DNA from: Rhea pennata
Lineage: Eukaryota > Chordata > Aves > Rheiformes > Rheidae
DNA: 64,000 nt
Assembly (NCBI RefSeq): GCF_028389875.1
Contig: NC_084665.1
Span: 17,640,001-17,704,000 of the forward strand
Reading direction: 5' to 3'
Within the stretch, counting starts at the first letter, position 1; every line of letters starts with the position of its first letter. The position numbers and the translations under genes are program-made. The notes beneath the pieces were generated by a model. The model saw only the letters and a program-made list of their open reading frames with translations, was not told the DNA's origin and did not search any database. This document shows positions 47,822 through 58,740 of the stretch, one piece after another.

Positions 47822-50800
47822 CGCTATGCAGTGCTAGACTCTATCTACCCACAAACAAAAATCGCTAGTCACACTTTTTTGCAGCATGGCAAAGCAGAAA
47901 TTGACTCGATGCATTTTATTTCTTTCAATAAGGTTCCAGCATGGATTGTGAACATTGCTTACAATATATTATGATTATTACTGTAAAAAATTACAGGTTG
48001 CTTTTACTAAGGAAAGAATAGGGCTATAAAACAGCACATACTAGGAAAGTGTCCCCAAAATAAATGCTTTCATGTTCTTATTTGTGTTCTAGCAATTTAA
48101 CATCTCACCTTTTCACATACCTCAATGATGTTGTTCACTGATACTTTTAAATATTGCAGTGGTTAAGTTCCCATTATGAACGAGGACTGTACTTCTACTA
48201 GACACATGCTTTCCATTTGCAGATGTTCACTGAATGATACAACACCAATGAAGTGAAAATGGATGTTAACTCTATTTTTTCATGTTTCACAGAATAGCCC
48301 ATTGGTTTTGTACAAAGACAAATGGCTGTTCTGAATGTACAAGTGCTTTCACTACAGGCAAAATCTTCTCAGAGGAAGATTTTGTGGATCGGTGTTTGTT
48401 ACCTTTCATCTTTAAGCTGGTCTCAACTTAGGAGGTAGAGAGAAAGACACTTGTGAAATAATTAGGTCTTATTTTTACTTGCTTGAGTTATTTAAACTTT
48501 GGAAAATTCTAGATATTTATTTTTATTTCTATGGAAATTCATCTCTGGATTTGTCCTCACTTACACAATTGACATTAAACTAGGGGTTAATTTAACATGC
48601 ATATTTTACACGTTAAATTCATTTCTTGAAGAGTCGTCCCACATATCTCTGTCTTATTCACATATTTTCCCACCGAGGTTTCACTGCTTCACTAGTAACA
48701 GCTCATTCCAAGAACAGACTATGACATTTGTGAAAGTCTTAAATGGCTGTCATTAATTTATATTCAAATATCCCAGTGAGTTTGGAGCAAGTGTTGGATA
48801 GGCAAAAACATCAAATTCTTTGGCTTATTGTGTTATGCAAATAAGGCAGGCAAAAAGCTGAAATGGTCATTAACAGAATATAATGCACCGTTCAACCTTC
48901 TGTAACCAACAGTATTTAAGATTAGAAGTGATGTCCCTAGTGCCGCTCACATACAGAGCAAAATTTCTTTTACTAATAAATTGTAACACTTTATGGTACA
49001 AGATCAACTATCTAATTATAGTAAATGCAAAATGAGCTTGATAAATTTTTAGTAGGGGGACAAGAAACTGCTAGTCTGAAATACAGCTTTATTTTTTTAA
49101 TCAATAAGCAATCTACAAAATGTTATTACAAGATTATCAGAATGATCTGTTTATGCTTATACTGACAACAAACAAATAAATTGATATTTTTCCATTAAAA
49201 ATAACAGCATTGCTTCTGAATTACTAAAGTAACAGGAAAGAACTACTAACTCCAGCAGTTAGTTATCATATTTAGTCAATACAAAGAGAATTAAGTATAG
49301 AATAGAGGCATGGCTGCCAGTACTGCAACTAAGAAATCTGGCAAGTAAAATATGTGTAACTAAAAGCAGCATCTGAAAAATACCCTTTTTCAAATGTTAA
49401 GCACCTTTGGACAATTAATATGGACTCCGGAAAAAAGCAAGCAGCACAAGGACGACAGCAGCTCGGTGCTATGTTCAAAGGAGTGCAGCATCACCCTCAT
49501 TTCTAGGGGGCTGCTGGACGGTGGCAGCCAGAGAATTGGTGACAGCTTAGACTCCCAGTAACAATCCCTTCCCTCTCTTCTGTTTTCTTTTCTGGCAGAA
49601 ACGAACAAGCATTGCACATTGCTTATTTGCTAGTGTCAAGAATCCTCTCCAGTACTTTTTTTCTTTTCATTATCACTATTCTCCCTCTTTTTTTTTTTCT
49701 TCTCCTCCTTCATTCTTAGAGACTTTGATGCAGATCCCATTTTGTCAGTTAAAAGACTTCCATTGACTTCAATGAGTGTTTGAATCCAAAATTACATTGA
49801 GTACCATTTATGCATAGTAATACTATTGGTATGAGAAAGATTAATGCAAAGATAAAGCTTGTCTGAGCAAATACAACACTTTTAGAAAATAAGTCACGCT
49901 ACAAAAATAGCTGTTTTCATTGATTTCTGTTTAAAATACAAAATACCCTAAACCCTGCTACTGCTTTGTGAAAGAAACAGAGCTAATACCTAAATATGGC
50001 TCTGTAGTAAATGTTAGCCGTGTTAGTGTTTTCAGTGACCCATGTAGCTGGCAGAATTTCAGTGGCGCAGGCACGAGCTAGAGCAAGCAGAGATCAGGCA
50101 TGTACTGAGCCAGGCTCCTCACACCATGCCAAGGCACCTCAGGGGCCATTTACAGCTCCAGTCCTGGGATTCTGCTAGCTACACCCTGAGCAGCACAACA
50201 GATTATAAGAACTGTTTCTCACCTCCGTTCTTCTCCTAAAATACAGTTAGACTACATACAACCCAGATTTCCAAAGAATCAAAAACAATACATTTATTCA
50301 CTACCACCTGCTATAGCTTTGGAGAAAATGCTAGCAAATAAACTGAAACAATGGGAATATTTGTTCAATAGACTACATTCAAGAAAATCAGAGAATGTAA
50401 AAGAAAATTAGAAAGGGGAAGCCAGGGTATTTCTATTTTAGTGTGCTGCAACAAAATGTAAAGGTTAGAATTTGATTTAAAAAAGTCAGACAATCCGATT
50501 TTTTCTTTAACTGTAGCATATTTAAAAAATACTCTGATAGCAAGACATACAAACATCAGTCTGAGACTGAACAGGGCAATTAATTCTGCCTTTGGTTGTG
50601 CTAATTGTCAGATTTAAACTGAAAATTATGCATGATACAAAGTAAGTTCCTTTCAGTGTAGCAATATTTCTGTGGAATGAATTCCTCATGATCTTGATCC
50701 AGTTCCTATTAACATTAACGGAGAGTCTTGCAGGCCTCAGATGTAAAGCCAAGATTCTGCTAAGTAGATATTGCTGCAACTTGACCTTTTTAGGTTAATG

Positions 50801-52168
50801 AGTTCAGTAAGGCTGAATTATCGCTTGCACCATACCAGATACAATACAGACTCACCAGCGGGACAGCAGAATTACAGTGTGGCTGTTCATCATTTTGGCT
50901 GTTCAAAGCAATAGATCATATTTTATGGGATCAACTAGAAGAAACTACAGCACTAGACTGGTTTCTTAAATACCTTGTGAGACAGCAGAAAGTGCATGTG
51001 TGTGTTGGGGGGGGGGGCCAACAAATGCAGCCATTGCTTTTGCAGGAGCTGTAACAACACCAGACACCGAATGCCCAGAAAATGCATGCAAAGGAGGAGG
51101 ATCCTCAGATGGAAAAGTCACTTGAGAGACTGACCACCCTTTTACTTAAAATAAAAAAGGAAAGATGGGGCCAGCTGAGTACGACATGCTTTGGACACCG
51201 CTAACAGATTTACTGAATTAACTGTGTTAATGTCAGTCAAAACAAGTCAGCAGATCCGGCAGCCTCAGACAAAGGTTAATGCAGGAAACTGAAATGTATA
51301 AGCATTTTGCTTCCTCTACCTTACCGAGCACAAAGAGGTTAATAGATATTGTAGCTCTAGTATAGCTATGGAGTTAAGTGAATTGCAGAGCTCTGCCATG
51401 GTACTAAGTAAACGCATTTTGCCCTAGTGTACACTATGTCACCTAGTTCAGCTGAGAACTACATAAACCAAAATTAAATATGAATAAAAGAAACTGAACA
51501 TGACTTGAAGGTGCTAATTGTTTCTCAAGTCAAAACACTTTTGGAAGATGCAACATCTGAGACACGTTTGGATCACTACTACACTAAAGAATTGCTTAGA
51601 TTTATGATAATATAATCTGCTAATAAAATGGGATATATAGAGAAGCCAAAATACCACAATAGTCTGTTTGGGGCTTTGGTAATGCAATACACATAAAGAA
51701 ACCTACCCTCAGGATTTAGTATAGAATCTATTACCCATTTCATTCTCAGCTTCTAAATGGCAGAAAAAAGTTTATGATGAACTATGTTCATATTATGGCC
51801 TTCTGTTTCCTCAGATTGAATTTTCTCAAGGCATATCCCACATATTTCTACTTCTGGTGAATAAAATTTATCTGTATTTTTACTCAGTGTTCATATAAAC
51901 AGTTACAGCTGTGACAAAATATAAAGTGAGACTTAGTACATTACTATATTTTTATTCTCCTATAATTTCAGTTTGAAGTAAGGATAATATTAGGAAAACT
52001 GCAGCAAAATAGTATCAGGAGTATTTTTAAGTTCATCAGATTTCTTTTATTTTCCTCAGACCTGGAGTCACCCCCTGTAAAAAATGACAAAGGGGGTAAT
52101 GGCTTTGGAAAAATGTTAAAACCCTTCCCTAAATTCCAATATGCATTCAAAATCAGTAAACATATTAA

Positions 52169-52225
52169 TAGGGGTTAGTAGTTCAGGTTGCCTGCTCAAG
52201 TGTCACAGCTTCGATTCCCTGGAGA
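52169..52225 (+). mobile_element. Possible tRNA-derived SINE head
   Basis: GGGGTTAGTAGTTCAGGTTG resembles an A-box region and CAGCTTCGATTCCCTGG a B-box (GGTTCGANTCC). No intact cloverleaf can be drawn, so a tRNA gene is not supported. The downstream body is unrecognised. Confidence 0.25.
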
Positions 52226-52902
52226 CAGTCTAGTCCACTGTTCTTACCCCACAGAAAGATCCCATTAGAGCTGGTAGCATGGGAACAATCTCACTTGCCA
52301 CATGTGGAAAGACATGTCCTCTATCCTGAAGGTACTCGAGAGGACAGGGCAACATGGCCCGCGGTCTCCCAACCCACATCTGGGACTTGAGGCCTAAAGG
52401 GGGGCCAGAGCAACTGGTAGCCACTTTTTTTTTCCTTTTTTTCAGTTCTGCTGGTGTAAATTAGCAAAGCTTCATTGAATTTAAGAGACCTGCACTGATT
52501 CACATGCAGTGAGGATCTGTTCCTTGTTTCACTTGCTGCAGTAGTGAAAAAGATTTGTCTAATGCTGGTACAGAAATTTCAATCACATCTGCCATGTGGG
52601 TTTTTTGCCCATGAGATTACATCGAGCAAACCTACAAAATGCTGGGGAGGAAACATTCGCAGCTATAGGAAAATGAAGACTCTTATTGCTGAGCAACTTT
52701 TCCCATTCCTCCAATGAAATCACCCAGTTTCTACTCATTAGTTGGGGCACTTGAAGAAAAGTAGTATTACAACTTGTTCTGTTGACGTATTTTGAGGTGA
52801 GCAGAAACATGGGGGACAGATTTTCAAACTTCGCTAAAAAGTATAATTGGTCCTGCTGGGCCTTGCACAGATGCTGGTCTGTACGTAGGCATCCTGGCAG
52901 TT

Positions 52903-52908
52903 TTTATT
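52903..52908 (-). terminator. STON1: Candidate STON1 polyadenylation signal
   Basis: TTTATT on the plus strand is AATAAA on the minus strand, about 390 nt after the STON1 stop and the first perfect hexamer found there. A longer 3' UTR is possible. Confidence 0.4.
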
Positions 52909-53294
52909 GCCGACTATTTTATGTCCAAGTGACATATTGTATGTCCAAGTGCCGTGTACTCTTTGAGTGGTGCCACTAGTTTTCAATACGGAGTATGAGA
53001 TCACTCCTAAGTCATAGATACGCAATAGAAAAAATATATCACGATCAGTCACTTCAGTGCTCACAGCCTGCAAACCTTCACAAGGCAGCGTTACTCACAC
53101 CAGTTCTCCCACAGTAGGAGGTTTACTTGAATATCAGCTGATCAAATGAGTACTGATCTGCAGAATCAAACCCCAAAGCACTAAAAATAACTTGTATGTA
53201 TCCTAAACTAGATCACTGCACCTTTTCTAGCAATAGAATTTCCAACGGAATTTGATTCCTACTAATATTATATGATGGTGCCTGCTGTCCTTTT

Positions 53295-53369
53295 TTACTG
53301 CATTAGGCAGTTGCCAGCCTTATCTGGATCTTCTCCATCAAGCCTAATCCACTTCTTTTCAATTTCAAC
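53295..53369 (-). CDS. STON1: STON1 last exon (C-terminus, stop)
   Basis: Encodes VEIEKKWIRLDGEDPDKAGN and CLMQ, then TAA; human ends VEIEKKWIKIDGEDPDKIGD and CITQ. Acceptor ctgactgcag, phase 0. Twenty-four codons plus stop. Confidence 0.96.
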   Translation of the reverse strand, partial: VEIEKKWIRLDGEDPDKAGNCLMQ

Positions 53370-53738
53370 CTGCAGTCAGAAAACAAAAAACAGGTAGAAT
53401 TTAGTAAATAACTGGACACTAAATCTGTGATCTGCAGCAACTGTGAATAAGAAGTTTGACACAGAATCAAAAGACTCTCAGACCCACCAGACTTCAGAAC
53501 TGCTACTCCCAGAAATAGCACACTGAGGAAAAACAATGCTGCGCTTGCAGTTTTGTTTTTAGCATTGTCTTTGATCAGACAAGGAATTATTTTTTAATGA
53601 TTCTTTTGCTCACGGTCATTCTCACAAGAGCATGCAAGATATGGTTAGAATACAAATCACATTGGTTTTGCAAATCATGCACAGGGTGGGGAGGAACTGG
53701 ACAGGAGGAGGCAACAGTGCACACAATAGTGAAGATAC
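53370..53738 (-). other. STON1: STON1 last intron
   Basis: 369 bp with no other feature seen. Confidence 0.85.
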
Positions 53739-53941
53739 CTGGCAATTGTAAAAAGCTTTTTGAATCACATGTTTCTGGGGCTGCACATCACTTTCTATGC
53801 CCAGAGACTTGACTTCCGTTCCTGAGGCACTGGCATCGTGAATCACAAACTGCACAGTAGCAAATGGATACCAGTCAAAAGGTATTTCCTGGTCTGATCC
53901 AAGCTCTAGTTTGTAAGACAGACTGTGTGGATGATCTGAAC
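53739..53941 (-). CDS. STON1: STON1 penultimate exon (mu-homology domain)
   Basis: 203 bp encoding DHPHSLSYKLELGSDQEIPF, DWYPFATVQFVIHDASASGT, EVKSLGIESDVQPQKHVIQK and AFYNCQ. Its first two bases complete a Ser codon begun in the previous exon. Acceptor tcttttcaaag, donor gtatct; it ends in phase 0 (CAG), so it can join either the STON1 last exon or GTF2A1L exon 2 in frame. Confidence 0.97.
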
Positions 53942-56900
53942 CTTTGAAAAGAGAGAGAGAAAAAAAAGAAGATATTATTCAGATAATTATTTTTAATTTG
54001 CTTAGAGTGCATGGTTAACCTGCTAACAAGAAACTATTGCTCTATTTTTTATTAATGCATGGCTGTTACATAATGCAAGATTATTCTATCTGTAATCTTT
54101 TGCTACTTTGGCATAAGATGGCCCCTTACTCCTTTTTTCTCTGCTTCATCACACTTCTTACAGTTGTCAGTGTTTCACAAATTAGTTTGCACAAGGTTTA
54201 CCAGATCCTCCTAGCTTCTCATTAAGCAAAGAGTACTACCAACCTAGGAGATGGAAACTAAATTCAGATTTTTAGGGAAGAATCTCAGTTTTCACACTCC
54301 TTTTACTCTTATGGAAGGGAAGAAAAACTTGAAGATCTCAGGTTAGCCAAGACCGAGATGCTGCCCTGTGTCCAACAACTGCCCTTCTGGAGCTCTTTGC
54401 TGTAGGAATTGTACCAGGGTGTTTATTTCAAGTACAACAGCTATCTTGTGTAACATCATTTATCACAGTACGCCTTCAGTGGGAAGATAAAGGTGCAGTT
54501 CAGACCGTTGCTCAAACAAGATATATCCCAGCTGCTGAGATAAGGGCTATTCAGTCTCCCTTTCTAGCGTTGCTTTCGCTATGGGTAAAGAACATATCCT
54601 CTCTCTTCTATACAGAAGCATTGCTGAAGGAACTATCCTGTTATAAGCCAGAATCATGAATGACTGCCCATGCACTACAGTGTATTCCAGATTTCTTTAA
54701 TCCAGTCTTACATCTTATTGATCACTTGCTTTAGAGTTTCCTATACGTGGAAAAGGTATGGGAAACTGTTTCTCCTTCTATTGGCACATAAGAACACCAG
54801 GGCGAAAACCTTACTTTCCACAGAAATTGCAGTCAGTAATGCATGAAGCCAATGTACCAAAATGAAAAGAAGCCTTTATATCACAGCCACCTCTGCAAAT
54901 TCTTCAGGGCAAAAGAATAATAATTCTGCCTTTCTCTTCCTCTCCAGTGCTTTAAGCATCAGTATAGAAAACTATCATTTGGCCACAGGCAGAAAATGTT
55001 AGCAGAGAAAGGCTTGCCCGTATATTGTCAAAGGAAAGCCTGGCAGCCTATTTGGTTTTCATCCGTTATACTAATGGATGGAATTTCAAAGTTTAGGCAA
55101 AAACATCCCATTCTTTATTTTTCTACTTTCTCCAGTGGCAGGAATCAATCACATCTCAGAACGAGGGAAACGCGCATGATGGAATTAACCCACGCTGAGC
55201 AGGTAGGGTTTCCACAACAAGTTCTCTAACCTACAGCAGTTCTCCCTGGAAAAACGGCTCCGTCTACATTGGCCCTGGGAGCCCTGGGCTGAGGGCAGGT
55301 AGGGCCTGAGGTGCTCTCTGGTCCACGCTCCCTGCACACCTACACGCCTGTAACGCAGGAGCTGAAGCCTGGCTTCCAGCAACCATCACAACATTGCAGC
55401 CATTTGATGACAGCCCCGTCCATGACAGATACCTCTTGGCCTGTCTAGAGAGCACCGAGCACCGAGGTTCCTGAAGGAGAACTCAACTTGGCAGCCGAAG
55501 CGGTTCCCCCACCTCGCTTATGCTGCAGGCCAAAGCTGTGCAGAGGAGTTGTCTACAACCCACCTTGAAGCCTGCTTGAGCCCAGACCTCCTGTGCACGT
55601 GCTGGTGTCCAGACAGTTCGGAAAGGAGGGGAGGCAGAATCAAGGGTAGGTTGGAGACACCGTCCAGACCTGGTCAGCTTGGCACATATGAGGATTTTTG
55701 CAAACTTCTCACCACAACCTTAATTCTGCTTCTGCTGAAGCCCAAATGGGAGTATATTTAAAAAAAAAATCTTTGAGTTTTCAGGAAGAAAATATTTCAG
55801 GTTTTAGTAGATAACTTATGCTTGATCAATTTTTGATGGATAGAGTTCTGCTAAGCACACTTGTCTCTAAGTTCACCAGAAAACCTAAGTCAATAAATAG
55901 TCCTCTAGATTTCATATTAGGTCTGGCATAAAGTTAATGAATCCTCAAAAATCAAGTGTTGAGGAGCTTGAAATTCATACATTTGTGTTAATTACACTCA
56001 TAATACTCTGTTTACATTTCTTTTTCACAAGCATTATTAACTTCTTAATTAATAATACCCTCCCTCTTCTTTAATATGATGCTCAACAACAAAGTTTAAA
56101 ATTTTTTGTTTGGAAGAAAACACGAAGGAAGGAGATAAGGGAACTTGATTTTTGCAAGTGTTTGTCAGTTCATTCCCAAGCCATGCACACAGAAATACAG
56201 CAGTGTTGTTATGGCCACACATTCATAACAAGAGGCTCCGCAGTGGGCAAGTGCATTTCCTTGCCTGTTTGGCCTTTGTAAATAGGTGATTAAAAGCATC
56301 CCTTACAGGCTTTCTTCCTTTAGTATACCGTCTTCGATCCTTATTTTAAATGTTTCTTCTTTGTATCACTATTTTTAATATTACCATTAATATATTCTGG
56401 ATTTCAGAAAATTATGCTACAGGCACCAATTAGAGTCTTGCACCATAGAGCAGTGTCAGACATTGACCACAAAGCCTTATCTTGCACCTCTCCCAGACTT
56501 CTTTAAAGAAACATGAATCACAACAGAGCCAGCAAACACTGCACTCCATAGGATCAGCTGCTTCCTTCTGCCAAGGCACAACTCTAATATAGACTGGTTA
56601 TAGAAATACTGTTGGAAGGAATTACAGAAATAAAACTTGCATTCATAAATTTAAGGGCCAGATCCGTAAAACGGACTGGTAGGGATTACTGCCACTAATG
56701 CCCAAGTCTTGAGTTCTGGGAATAAAACTTCGCTAAATTTATCAGACACAATAACTCCTTTAAAGGCAAATGAGGAGAGGTAGAAGCCCTTCAATAGCCC
56801 TTAGAATAGCTAATACCAAGTGAGGGGAAACCTAGCCAAACAACAGGAAATGCTGGAGAGATCAGGTGGAAAAATCTCACCCCCCTTGCACACTTTGCAA

Positions 56901-57378
56901 CCCACCTGCAGCACCAATCAAGGCACAACTCCTCACAACCCCTACATATATTTAAAAACACACACACACACAAAAAACCACCACCCTCCTAAAAAGCAAA
57001 TCATACCCACAGATCAAATGCAACAGTAATGCTGCCTCTACTTAGCGGCCTGCTGCTTATTTCTCTTGCACATAGGTTGGGCTCAGTCACCCATGCAGCC
57101 ATAAGGCAAGGCTGGGTGCTGAGTAGGATGCTTTTCACTCCTTGCACTTACTGTGATTTGCGCTGAACTCAGTGCTTCCAATATGTGCTAGACATTAGCC
57201 ACTCCTGCATACAATACAGGATCAGGTCCTTCAAGGCACTGAGGCAAAAATATACCCACTTTGTAAGCCCATAAAGGTCTTAGGCAAAGGAGTGGGATGC
57301 CAGAGGCACACCGCATGGGACTAAAGTCTCAGGACAATAAGACAACACACACACATAGGTAAAACTGTAACATTAAAG

Positions 57379-57415
57379 ACTTTATTACAAAAAGTAATAA
57401 AGTGCCACGTGGCAC
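57379..57415. repeat. Two adjoining perfect palindromes
   Basis: ACTTTATTAC-aaaaa-GTAATAAAGT (10-bp arms, 5-base loop) is directly followed, sharing GT, by the 14-bp palindrome GTGCCACGTGGCAC with a central CACGTG E-box. The first arm pair gives AATAAA on both strands. Confidence 0.95.
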
Positions 57416-58740
57416 ACGCCTTGTCCACAATCTGCTGCTGGTCATCGCTTGCTGTGGCCGAGCACGTTTCTCCTGCAGCGATGCCCTCTTAGTCCAGAGG
57501 AAATTAATGGTCCTCTTTCAGACTGCCTGGACTTGGTGGAACAGTGCTGTCGGGGTGAGCCTCTCCATCCTGTACCTGCTATCATCCCAGCAAGAGCAGC
57601 AGTGATAGCAACACCAGTGGCGAAGTAGACAGCTAAGAACAAGCACTCCTTTTCCCAGCTAGTGAACTGCAGTGGTCATTCTGCCTCCAGCACCACAACC
57701 CACCTGAGCCATGCTCATCATGGCTGTAAGGACCTGCACCGTTCTCCAGCAGTGGTGCTGGGATGCAGCTAGGCATTGAGCAGGCCATACATGTGCCTGC
57801 ATACTCCTGAGTAGGGTAGCAGTTTGGTAACACACTCTGATGACCTGTTTTATGTGCTGTTTTCTGGGAAAGGATGCACAGACTGCGCAACTGCATCAAC
57901 CACATGTAAGGATCCAGGGCAAATAGCAGCAGGCATAACACTAAGGTGGCATGTCATGCTCTGGCCAGGATAATGACTCTTTCTGCCTTTGAGTGTAAGG
58001 TTTGACTGAGGATATGAGGAGAAAGGTGTTGTCCAAGAGTAGCAGTATCTTGTTTGGAGTCCATTTGGCAGAAGGAAAGGAATGTACGTCTAGGGGCTTG
58101 TGGTGATGAAATTTAGCATCTTCTTGTTATTGGAGAAAGGCCTCTGAGGAAATGAGTAACAATAGAAACTGTCTGGAAAACTATTTTGTGTTCTGAGAAA
58201 GGGAATCCAGAAACAAACACTGTTTGGAATTTCCCTGGACAAATGTCTGATGGCAGATGTCCATCTGAGCCCAAACAAAGCATATGGGCCATTCTTCTTG
58301 TCCTGCTGCTTGACACACTTGTTAGACATGGCACAGTTGTGATTCAGTACTACAAAGCACTTGAAAATCATCAGGAAAGTAAAGCATTCTTGATTTAGCC
58401 TGGATGCTGGGACTCAGTAAGTTCTAGGATCTTCTCTTTCCCCTAGGTTGTAACCTGCAAAGGCAGAGAGACAATAGTTTTGAAAGCTGGGTAAGGCTAC
58501 TGCCCGGGGTCCTCTGGAGAAGCCTCCACTGGACCCTTTTCCCTACTAACAAAACACAGGACCCCAGCCCGTGCCCCTCCTGTAGCAACACCAAGCCCAG
58601 AATGAGGTACTTACCGCTTAACTTATGGAGTGGTCTCTCTGCCCAATGCTGGGCCGTGGTCAGAGCGTGGAACAAACAACCTGTTCCTGCCAGCCAACAG
58701 GCAATGAAGCAACCGACCAACACTTTGGAAGGCAGTGTGC
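57380..58740. other. Unidentified GC-richer block in STON1 intron
   Basis: About 1.3 kb with higher GC than its surroundings and several 65-100 codon ORFs on both strands, none with a recognisable domain. On the minus strand it ends in AATAAAGTC, as a retrocopy or old element might. I cannot name it; an old transposon, a decayed pseudogene or plain intron are all possible. Confidence 0.3.

Larger units (their letters stand above)
42060..53294. other. Intergenic region between GTF2A1L and STON1
   Basis: 11.2 kb between the CpG island and the STON1 stop codon. No gene could be supported. It holds old SINE remnants (42265-42450, 44630-44770, possibly 52169-52225), a polypyrimidine stretch at 43172-43207, a direct duplication (46744-46890 and 47664-47821), a GC-rich patch at about 47480-47690, a G11 run at 51007-51017 and a candidate STON1 poly(A) signal at 52903-52908. 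Confidence 0.75.

Noticed and set aside
52169-52225. tRNA gene
   Set aside because: Only A- and B-box-like stretches are present; no acceptor stem or anticodon arm can be paired.
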